Positions 32,684-44,600 of a stretch of 64,000 nucleotides of DNA are shown one piece after another. The stretch lies in contig NC_090280.1 in the NCBI RefSeq assembly GCF_037392515.1, forward strand, positions 74,884,504 through 74,948,503, written 5' to 3'. The DNA comes from Haliotis asinina (lineage: Eukaryota; Mollusca; Gastropoda; Lepetellida; Haliotidae). The position numbers and the translations under genes are program-made. Below the pieces are notes generated by a model. The model was not told where the DNA came from, ran no database searches, and was given only the letters and a program-made list of their open reading frames with translations. Positions within the stretch are counted from its first letter, which is position 1. Each line of letters starts with the position of its first letter.

Positions 32684-35600
32684 GTAAGTATTATTCCATT
32701 ATTTACTCGACTGGTTTAATCAGTTCGATGTCAAGCGATGTCAGTTGTTCACATACATTTTCAACACGCGAATTTATAGACATGTTTCCTGTGTAGTCTG
32801 TTTGTGTCATGTATGAGTATGCCCTTGTGTATATTTCGTAGGCCGGTGTCCAGTTATCATTACTGATACTTTTTCTCACCCCAATTCTGCTTTTACCTCT
32901 TCCAATATTGATACCTACGAGGGTAAGTATTATTCCATTATTTACTCGACTGGTTTAATCAGTTCGATGTCAAGCGATGTCAGTTGTTCACATACATTTT
33001 CAACACGCGAATTTATAGACATGTTTCCTGTGTAGTCTGTTTGTGTCATGTATGAGTATGCCCTTGTGTATATTTCGTAGGCCGGTGTCCAGTTGTCATT
33101 CCTTTGGGCGGGTGACGCATAAGCCCTGTCATTGTCACTCAAGCAATAACGTACAAGCAATAACGTGTTGACAGCATGTACAGATGTTGGATATTCATGT
33201 AGCATAGTTGAAAGTAAGTCCGTTTCAAGCCACAAATATATTTCTATTTGCCTCTTCTATGGCGATTTTGCTTTGGTGTTAACACTGTCACGCTACAGTC
33301 CGGGACTGGCAATCTATACTTTTGTCATCGCATTCTGAAGTATGCACAATAATATACACAAATAATATAATGCATATTTCTGAACACATTTAAGTAAACA
33401 CTAATGAACAAAAGGTATGTTTGTGATCTACATTTATAAAATCATTCCTATCTGTTGACTAGCAGATGGCAAAATGTATGTTGTGCGTCGACCAGCTGCT
33501 AGAAGCAACAGTGTTTGACGAGCGTAACATGGGTCTGGCAACCGCTGATTATCCCGATCCAGACTTGATTATCACTCGCCACTTTGTAAATGCTTGGATG
33601 AGGTGGATCATCGATCATCATGACGAGCGTAACATGGGTCTGGCAACCGCTGATTATCCCGATCCAGACTTGATTATCACTCGCCACTTTGTAAATGCTT
33701 GGATGAGGTGGATCAGCATTTAACATCAACCGTAAGATTCCACATCTGTTTTATTCTGTACTGGGCAGAGTGTGGTTATCCAAGCAATTGCATTATGAAT
33801 TTGTTTAATGCCAGAAGACAACTTGCTACAAGTTGGTTATTATATAAATCGCCTACTTGACTGTTAACTGAATAAACATTGTTCAAGAAATGACATAGGG
33901 TTCGGGCGAACAGCCCTTTAACCATAGACTCCACCATGTACCACCTTCATTAACACTATACATCTGCGTCATTTACAGAGAGAAGGCAAAATTAAGATGT
34001 AAATCAATGCCACAAAATTACTATAAAGATAATTTAATTCCAGATCGTGTGTCACATTATTCTCTGTTATCTACACACGCATTTAACTTCAACGTTCAGT
34101 CAGCGTTATGCATAAATGTCTGAAAACATCTGGTGACATAAGCTCTCTCGACCGTGAAGGAGCGTGTGTCCGGCTAGATTTGATAAAGAACTTGTCATGC
34201 TGTATTCCAGCTTTTAGTACTGAGGCTATAACAAGAAAGCGTGGTGTCTGAAAGCAACGAACCATATACCTGCGTATGGTACTTATATTCAAAGTTTAGT
34301 CCTCAAATGAAACATCCCTTATGGAACATATATGGGTAACAAAGGACTCATACATCTCCCGACCTTTACAATTCATGATCTTTGCACTAGGCTCTCAGCC
34401 TCTGATTTTTTTCAGCTCATCGTTCACCGGATCAGATACGCTGAGATCAGAAACTTACCACGCTTGAGAACCTGTTACGTTTGATCCGATGTGATGTTAA
34501 TTTGCCGTACGCGTAAAGTTTGAAGTTTTAACGAAATATGTTATTATCATTATTACATTATAGGATATTTATATATCGCACAAATCCACGCAACCAGTAA
34601 CTAGTACATACTCAAGACGCTTCAGTGTTCCGTTGATCAACGGATTATTTTTGGCATTCTTTAAACAGACTCAACTCCCTGCAGAGTATTCGACTCATGC
34701 AGCCTGTTATAATTGTAAAAGTCAATCTGTTTATTACAAACCTTGTTTTTATCGTTGTTGCTAATTTTACAAGTTTGCGACATTTCGTCACGTTGACATA
34801 AGAACCTTATGTGTAAACACGTGTAAACTACAATCCCAGAGCATAAATCTTGCACAGGTCAGACATGAACGTTTACGTATATTTCGACAGGCCCGAAGGA
34901 ACTTTTAAGAAGCACTTGACCTACATATTTTCATGTACATAAGGATACTTTATACTATATCCTTTCGGTGTATAATGCAAAGTAAACATTGTTATATTCT
35001 GTCTGTGCACTATTCGCTTTTGGTGAAGGTTATTGTGACTCGGATGAGAACAAATAATGTCCTTGAACTTGTGTTTTGAGATTAACGTTGTACAATGCAG
35101 CTGCATCGCTGTAACCTTAGTTTGTGTATGTCTTCCGGCTCCCCATCATTTGGGACAATATTTGTCTTAAGGAACATGAATGGGTGCACATACATATTCA
35201 CATACGCGGGCTCACATACACAGGTAGACAATTTTGTCTCGCGTGTTAGAGTCAGTGCATGGCCTATATCAGGGGGCAAGAGGCGTAGGGTGCCGTCACG
35301 TAACGGCGCCGACCATGCACGGCCCATTCCCATGTTGCACATCGACGTAAAGCTGGTTTCCAGGGCTATCTGGGGGTGTCATCAGAAACGACCTGTCGTC
35401 GACAGGTTCGACGTCGGGACGCTTTTTAGTCCGATGGCAGCTTTTCACGCTGCGTTTCGTACAACGACCCCAGGGTTTTGATTTTACTCTGGATCGGAAG
35501 CCCTGAGTCTTGGCTTCCACGTCATGTGCGACACATGCGGCTGCAGTCATGTTTTCCCACCCTTAAAGCCACCCAAAGCCAAAGCCTGTGCCTATTTGAT

Positions 35601-38600
35601 ATCACAAGGAGTGAGTGAGTGAGTGAGTGAGTGAGTGAGTGAGTGAGTGAGTGAGTGAGTGAGTGAGTGAGTGAGTGAGTGAGTGAGTGAGTGAGTGAGT
35701 GAGTGAGTGAGTGAGTGAGTGAGTGAGTGAGTGAGTGAGAGAGTGAGTGAACATACCTACACATACACAGGCAGAGGCCGTCATGTTCCTTGGTTTTACC
35801 CTCGGAAACAGACTCCCTATCACCGCCCTGGAGCCTGGCCGTTTCCACCGAAGGTAGTCCAGAAGATCCAGCAGGTCTTCGACCAGGTCCCGAGGATAAG
35901 TAGAGGCCGACACGTCGTTCTCTCCCACCATGTGGAGGGGGACAGACTTGAACAAGTCGCCGCACGAAACAATGCCCCAGGATGGCAAAGTGCAGTGACT
36001 TTGAAACAGGAGCTTCAGAAAGTGCGCAGGCCATGACTTGAATGAAGTTAGACTTCACGAACGGTTTCCGACAATGAGTTGTGTCAAATAATATCAGCAC
36101 AAGTGCCGCGATGCTCGTATCTGACTTCTAAGTATATATAGCCTGGGTCATTGATACGTGTTTGTACTGAGCTCTGCATTGAACTCACAGGATCAATCGT
36201 TCATGGATTAAGACCTGTTGTTAGCCTAAGCCTGACACGACTCACTCATCTCGTTCAGTTATGGGATGAAACAACGAATCAATGATTGGTGCTTTCAGTC
36301 GTAATTGCCGCCACTTTGGTTGGATTCCATGTCTCACTCAGAAACTCACGGATAGGCATTACTATCAAAACATCAGAGCCAAGCTTGTGTGTCCCACCCC
36401 AACAAGTGCTTCTGCAAACATGACACCAATCACGGCACAATTCCAGACAATGTAGTGATGTGATGTGATTGTGTTTGTCTTGTGTGAGGGTGTTACCAAG
36501 GCTACATTTGCATACAACAAACAACTTCCATACAACATGAAACTATCGGCATACATGGCATTCCGGTATTAAGGATCACACCTGCTGGAATTAAAGACAA
36601 TACCAAGGCTACATTTCCATGCAACATCAAACAACTTCCATACAACATCAAACCATCGGCAAACATGGAAACCCGGTATTAAGGATCACACCAGCTGGAA
36701 TTAAAGACAATACCAAGGCTACATTTCCATGCAACATCAAACAACTTCCATACAACATCAAACCATCGGCAAACATGGAAACCCGGTATTAAGGATCACA
36801 CCAGCTGGAATTAAAGACAATACCAAGGCTACATTTCCATGCAACATCAAACAACTTCCATACAACATCAAACCATCGGCAAACATGGAAACCCGGTATT
36901 AAGGATCACACCAGCTGAAATTAAAGACAATTTTTACGAGCCAGTTTGTAGGCATTGAAAATATGTCACCTTCACCTGGTAACATATTGTCAATGCCTTG
37001 GCCAACCGACTGACTTTGTAGACCTTGACGCAAGTATAGCATTTCACTTGTGTCAAGGGTTACATCACCCACCCATTTGCACCTACTTTGTTTATTTCGC
37101 GCTTTTAGTTTTTATAAGTAGTGTTAGGTGGTTTTGTTTTGAGTTGGTACTGTTTGAGTTTCGTAGTCACATTCTCTCTGTTGGTATATTTTTCACGTTA
37201 ATTTAATGTTTTTGGTTTGGGTTTGGGGTTAGTTTTTAGGCGCGTTACTTTTGTACTTTTAGTTTGGCATTTATCTCCAGCTTTACGTTCTGTCATTGTC
37301 AGTGTTTATTATTCAGTTATACGCACCGCGGTATTCATGGTTTTAGCTTTAAATTTATGTCATTTAGGTTTGGGTTAGCGGTTTAGTTTTAAGATTCTCG
37401 GTATTGATGCTTTTAGTTTTAAGGTTATGTCATTTAGGTTAATTCGGAATGGGTTTGTGATTTAGTGTATAGAGAAGGACGTAGACTTCCCGTTTTAATT
37501 TTGTTATTTTGATTGCAGGTTAATGGTTTGGATTAGAAGGGAACAGTGTTAGGTTGTTCTTTTAATTTAGCATGCACCATGATAACCATAGCTCACGAAT
37601 TAATGAATACCCATACAATTGCCGTGCATAATGGACAGATACCTCAAATATGTTAACACAAATGTATCATACAAATCATGAAACTTGGAAGGATACAACT
37701 TTCATTCCAAAGTCTGATTGTTGTGAAGGCACACTTGAGTCGACGTAGGAAGGAGGTCGTGGTTCTTCAATTACTGTTGGCAGTTGAACTGCTACACGTG
37801 AACAACACATAATACAGTTTACATCAACATACATAACAAAAGGTCACAAAACGTCAATGTCCGTCCGGCATGTCATGCCGTCGCATATACCCATCAAGTA
37901 GATGTCTCACGTAAATAGCTGTACACACTACAGCAATAGACCGCTCATTTCTCATATGCCACACCTTAGGGAATTGCAAAGATTTGACACGGCAAATCAT
38001 GAACAATTACCACCAAATCGACTTAAAGCCTCCTGTCAAGACTCAGCCTCTCATCTCGGGATCGTCCCCTCGCCTGCTATGCAACAACAGCATGTCGCTC
38101 TGCTTCCGGCACTATCACCCATCCCTAGGCAAAAGTCAGCAGAGTCTACACTTGCTCACGGGCAAATCAAGACTCGAACGGGTTTGCCTGCGCCAGCTAC
38201 CGTTTTACCATCATCGCCTCTCCTCTCGGGGTCGCCCCCTCAACCTCTGTGCAACACCAGTGTTTTGCCCGCTTCGTGGCTGAGACATCGCCTGCTTCCA
38301 GGTAAAATCACCGGCGTATGCACTTGCTCGCGGGCGAATGAAGACTCGAACCGGTTCGCCTGCGCAGCTACCCTTTCACCACCATCGCCTCTCCTCTCGG
38401 GATCGTCCCCTCGCCTGCTATGCAACAACAGCATGTCGCTCTGCTTCCGGCACTATCACCCATCTCTAGGCAAAAGTCAGCAGAGTCTACACTTGCTCAC
38501 GGGAAAATCAAGACTCGAACAGGTTTGCCTGCGCCAGCTACCGTTTTACCATCATCGCCTCTCCTCTCGGGATCGGCCCCTCGCCTGCTATGCAACACCA

Positions 38601-41600
38601 TCATTTCGTTCTGCTTCTCGCAAACTCGCCATTGAGCCCCCTGTCAAGACTCGATAGGTTTCAGTTCGGCTACACCATGGCCGCTTATAGATCGAGCGTC
38701 TTCGGCAGAACGAATGATGAATAGTATGAACAACGTCACGCTAACCACCACGTCAACCAAGTGCTTGATCGTGGTGGAGGTCGGAATTATCCCCCTATGC
38801 ACTACCTTGGGACTTCCATCTTTCCAACCTCCGTGGGCAGACGTAGAGGGCAGCGTCGCAATTTCCGCATCGCCGTTCTCGTCAAGTCTACGTTCGTGCC
38901 CGGGGAACGTAGGCATTTTCCGAGCAGTGGCCAAACTGGCTCGGGTTCCCCTTGTGTAGAAAACTACGTGAATACGTTGGATAGTTTTCACCTGACGATA
39001 GTACAGATTTTAAAAAGTTTAGATTTACTTTATTTGAAAAGATAGAGCAACGAAATTTAGCATGCACCTCCGCCATTACATGGGCTTTTTGGCAATACCA
39101 TCCTTTTTGACATATAGAAAAGACGTTACATAGTATTTTTTTAAAAAGTACAGCAAAAAACGACTATTTTTTCGAACAAATTGTGCAATATACTTTACAA
39201 TTTTCAGAATAGAGGAAATCTGTTTACACTATTGTTGCCGCCACCAGAAGAGCTTTCTAATGATACTCAAAAATGTATGCTACAGACTAGAGTGCTGCAG
39301 TTAGAAGCAAAAAAAGACGCAATAAGGCAACACGACAGCAAATGCGCCATTGAAAGGCCGCAGACGCAAAAAGCGGCGGTATATACGGACGTGTGTAGCG
39401 TCTCCAAAAAACATTGTATATGTACATGTGATACGTCGTTAGAAGCAGATTTGAAAGGGCATTCATATGCATTGTAGACATTTAGGATCGCTAACACGAT
39501 ATAAACATTATCAACGAACTTAACTTCCGATTAACGATCCGTTGAAACGGAAATAGCATGCGGCATTACATACGGACAGCTATAGACAACATTGCAGACG
39601 TGCATGTTATGCATCGCCAGAAACCCCATGGAAAGACCTTTCAAATGAATCATAGATATTACAAATCGAAAGAGGGAAAACGAAATTAGAACAAGAGATT
39701 ACTTCCGCTAACGGAGCCGTCGCAACTGAACTAACATGCGGGATTACATACGGACAGCTATGCCCAACATTGCAGATGTGCATGTTATGCAACGCCAGAA
39801 ACCCCATGGAAAGACCTTTCAAATGAATCATAGATATTAGAAATCCATGTCCAGCTTGACATACCAGTGCGCATGGGCATGTTATACATCGTCTTGAGGC
39901 CCATTTCCATGGGCTTTCATATGCACTATAGATGTTAGGGATCTTCGAAAGGAAAGAGAAATTATAAGGAGTTATTGGCGGGGTCGACATGAGTCGGCGG
40001 CGGAAGTCAAACGGGATAGAAAAGCGGCACTATATGCAGACGGCTGCCACTGTGCACAACATTGCAGACGTGCATGTTATGCATCGCCAGAAACCCCATG
40101 GAAAGACCTTTCAAATGAATCATAGATATTAGAAATCCAAAGAGGGACAACGAAATTAGAACGAAAGTCTACTTCCGGTATCGGCGCGGTTGCGACGGAA
40201 CTGACATGCGGCATTACATACGGATATGCCTAGCATCTTTGCTCAACGTCGCACATGCACATGCCATACACCACCAGAAGCGAATTGAAATGCTCTTTCT
40301 AATGAATATAAGATATTGAAAGTCGCATGATGCAGGTAAACATTGTTAACCAAGAAATAATGCACTGATGTGTTGGCGACGCACAGGACACGCAGACGTA
40401 TGCAGCTTGACATGTCAGTGCACATGGGCATGTTATACATCGTCTTGAGGCCCGTTTCCATGGGCTTTCATATGCACTATAGATGTTAGGGATCTTCGAA
40501 AGGAAAGAGAAATTATAATACGCAGACGTTTGCAGCTTGACATGTCCGTGGACTTCGTGTTTTGCATTTGAAAGCAGAGGATAGATAAAGAAATATATAG
40601 CTGAAAAAGATATACTATATTAGATATATAAAGAATTGTATGTTTGAACCAAATATATCATGAAATAGACTTTTGCGGAACCACATAAACGAAACAGTTT
40701 TAAATGCATAGCGCAGAACGGATGTAGAAAAATATAGCTGAAAAAGACATAACACATTAGATACATAAAGAATTGTATAACTGAACCAAATATATTATGA
40801 GCTATTTGTGTTAACCAGCACTCACCACGTGGAGGTTGCTCTTTTAAGAGTGCCATTTTTCTTCTCCTGCACCATTCCCCCAAAAGCAAGTTCGAACAGC
40901 GAACTCCTTTACTACTGCTGTATAAACCTAATGGGTCGAAACTGACATTAGGTTATGGGATTACAGGCTATAACCTACTACTTCTATCCTACGGTTTTGG
41001 TTTGATCTACTCTCTGGTCTAGTGTCATTTGGCTTTCCTGCACCGTTCCCACAACAGCAAGTTCGAACAGCGAACCCCTTTACTACTGCTGTATAAACCT
41101 AATGGGTCGAAACTGACATAAGGTTATGGAATTACAGGCTGTAACCTACGGTTTTGGCTTTATCTACTTTCCGGTCTACTTTCACTCTTCCCCCTGCTTT
41201 CCATGATCTACTTGTTTCTCACCTTTTGGGCTTTATGAGCTTGCCTTTACCTTTGCTTTTCCCATTTCCCTTCCCCCTACCTTCAGGGTGTTGGAGCTGG
41301 ATGGAGGAATCTGTTGGAACTGACGCCGATGCAGATTCCTCAGCGTTTGTTGTACCCGCAGCTTGTTGGATAACATCTTGCACAAAAGCACACTTACTAG
41401 CAGCCTGTAAGGGAGTCTTCTTAGCGTAGTACCAATGGTCTTTTGGCCATGTGCAAGATAGTCACTGGCCATCTTATGTTTTGCAGCATCATTGGGATGC
41501 TGCCTTGTCACTTCAGTCTCCAAAGCTCTCCGAACATCCGTGGCCGTAAATGTCCTCCGTTCGGTTTCCAAGTTGGGTTTAAAGAAACCTCTTGTCCTCT

Positions 41601-44600
41601 GATAGCGGGCCAACTCGAGACACATGTTTCCCACTTCAGTGCCGTCCACTCTCCTGTCCGGTAGAGCATCTTCAGGCATGTCACCACGTAGATATTGGCG
41701 GTAATCCCTGAACATGTCGTAATCCTCTTTGGACAAGCTTAGGGTGACCAGGAAGCTCATGGACGTCTTGTGGTCCATGAAAGAGAGTTGGTACCTCCCG
41801 TCAACACACCGTGCCTTATTGAAATCTGCCAACTTCATACACGACGCCACTGAAGGTCTTTGGGCATGTCCAAGTTGAATTATCCCACAAGACAAGTACC
41901 GCATCACCAAGATCGTCCTCAGATGGAAGTTGATCTGCCTTGGCCCGGTCCAGGATGTCCCTCACCTCTTGTCTGGTTGCAGGATCGGTGAACCCCTTTT
42001 GAACAACGGAAATGGGCGGCGGTTGTTTGGTTTCATCTCTGAATTCTGTAACAGATTTACGGACCTCTTCGCGTTTATACTGGCTACAGACACCTGTATA
42101 TGAACAGTACGTAACACTTGTAAACCTAAATTATCGAAAACCCTTGGGGACATTTGAACATACGTTTGACAGTAACTGAGAAAGGATTTGACAGCTGACA
42201 TGTAATTTTTAATGCCACCTGCAGAAACCCCATCTAGTGAAAGGACCGTGTTAAAATAATGAATTTCATCTACGTATATCAAAGTTGATACAAGCCATAT
42301 TACTATTTGGGAAAACATGTTTTTGGATATAATAAAAATACGCGGCGACACGTGTCACCAGCATTACGCCCTGCTTTTTTTAAGAATATTGGTTAAATAT
42401 TGGTTAAACCCTGAAAGTGTTGACTCACTTTCAGGGAACCTATCGTATAAGCCAGTGTTTGTAAGATTAGCCCTGACTGTGTTTTCTTTGTAATTATACC
42501 GAGTACCACTTCTGGTAGACCCAGTTAAACCAGCACTGGTACTCGGCATTGGATTACTAGTTGAAGGAGAGGCTGCAGATGCGTCCTCTCCTTGAATTGT
42601 GTGGCCAAAGTGTTTAAGTACCCTGATGTAATCAGGGATTTGATTTTTGTTGACACTGTATGTGCCACAAAATGCCAATAGAGCCGATATTGACACAAGC
42701 TGTGTAGCAGTATAGGACTCGCTACGGCGGCGATTTTGGGCGTGTATAGCGTGTAGACCAGGAGTAGAACTACCAGGATAACATTGCTTTAAATGCGTGA
42801 TGCCTTTGTAATATGTTTTACAAACGACCGATATGTTTGTGGAAGGCATACTTTATTATATTGCTGGGACACTTACTTTCTGGGAAAGATTGGGCACAAC
42901 AGAAGAGGGTCTGGATGTCACAGTCTTGGACAAATTAAGAAATAAACTGCTTATACAATATGTCTATTTAGGGAATAAACCTAGTAATGTTGAGTATCAG
43001 TTTGATAAAGTGAGCAACGTAAATGACTGAAAAATGCAGAAATTAAGAACAAACGAGAAGAAACAAAAGTAAAGTTCACTTGCCAGTGGTGATTGCCAAC
43101 GCTGACGGGTAGTGATCCACTAAGACGCTTGGTCTGTGATGATGAAATTGCAGTGAAATGCATTCCCTTATATTACCACGTCGCGGTCAGACAACCAATG
43201 GAATGGTTTAGATGAAGTTCACGTGGCCAAGCCGGATGTTTCTACGGGGGAGGAGGAAACTGGAAATTGTCCATCTCCATTCCATGTGTGATGTCCATTT
43301 GGAGGGGCATGAGCATGCCAAAAGGTGTGAATTGCCCATGCCAAAGAAATTTTATACTCAAAGTTGAAGTCAGTGGGGCGACGAGGTTTAAAATCACAAA
43401 GTAGCGGCATGTCAAAAGGAAGTGACCCAAGCTGAGTGATTATAACCATAACAGAGCAAGGCAGGTGACGAAATTACAATTGCTGATAAGTAGCACCTCC
43501 AGGGTACGGAGATGTGAACACAGACGAGTGATATACAGCTAATCAGGTAATAATCAAGTTTTCAGGAAGGTAGAGAAGAACGTGTATATACAATCAGTCC
43601 ATGCGGACAGATCTGAAAGAAGTTATGAAAATAATGATGATAAGGAGTTGCGACCGCAACAGAGTAATTAAGTGGCCAGACAGAGGCGGCCTTTGTGATA
43701 AGTTACAGTTGTCAGAGCGTGGCGCCATCTTGTCTATTTGATGCGCGTCGTTATATAATGGAACGTTTATTCGAATGCACAGTATACCTTGGCACATCCA
43801 CATTTTCAAGGCATTACCGACCCCTTTTACACCTTTGATTTCTGATGCTGAAGTAACAGCTGAGGAAAGATGCACGCCAGATCCCCATTTCTACCAGCCA
43901 CACGCACAAGTACAGTTACATAATGCCGCATTGCCTGATTAAAAGACGTTCCTTGAATACATATTATAACCTGGCACTTTCAAGGCCTTTCAGATGCGTG
44001 TTAAACATTAAGTTGTGGATGGTGGATCGTGAAATTATAGCTGCCGTTACACTGACGGGAGACGTGCGCCAGACCCCCGACTTTACCCGCCATTAGCGCA
44101 AGTGCAGTTGCATAATGACGCGCATTGCTTGACTCTCAGACGCGACTCGAATGCACATTTCACCTTGGCAGAACCGCACATTCAAGGGCTTTCCACCACA
44201 GTAAAAGTTTATATGCTAAGACTACAGGCGTTGCTTTTATGGCTTTATTCCAATTCATTGCAACTTTAGCTCTGTCACGTATATTGATTCCTGTGTAGCG
44301 CGAATGTCTAATGTTGCACACCAGCATGTTACACATTTTCAGAATCCCACATGAATCACCTTGCAAATGCTTTATAGTTGTAAATATTAACGACGCCGGT
44401 ATAGCCGATGAACAGATTCATCTAAATTCCGCCAATCTATATCACCTGCGGTATTTGTTGCATCTCGCACATTAATACCCATATAGCCCCACCACTAAAT
44501 GCGCAACGTGTGCGTGTTATACACTGTCTGACACACGCTTTAAACGGCTTTCAAACGCAGTATAGAAATGCATTTTCTGAGGTGAATCGCAAGAGTGGTT

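Noticed and set aside
35522..36100. Long minus-strand frame with a His-Ser-Leu-Thr repeat protein
   Set aside because: The repeat is only the translation of the GAGT/ACTC microsatellite, open in several frames; no gene structure supports it.
35600..36940. CRISPR-like or bacterial repeat interpretation of regular arrays
   Set aside because: Units are contiguous tandem repeats without spacers, and the window is clearly eukaryotic (spliced genes, SINEs).
37902..38657. 251-codon plus-strand open frame
   Set aside because: It lies over a ~171-bp GC-rich tandem array, and successive units are read in different frames, so protein sequence is not conserved between units.
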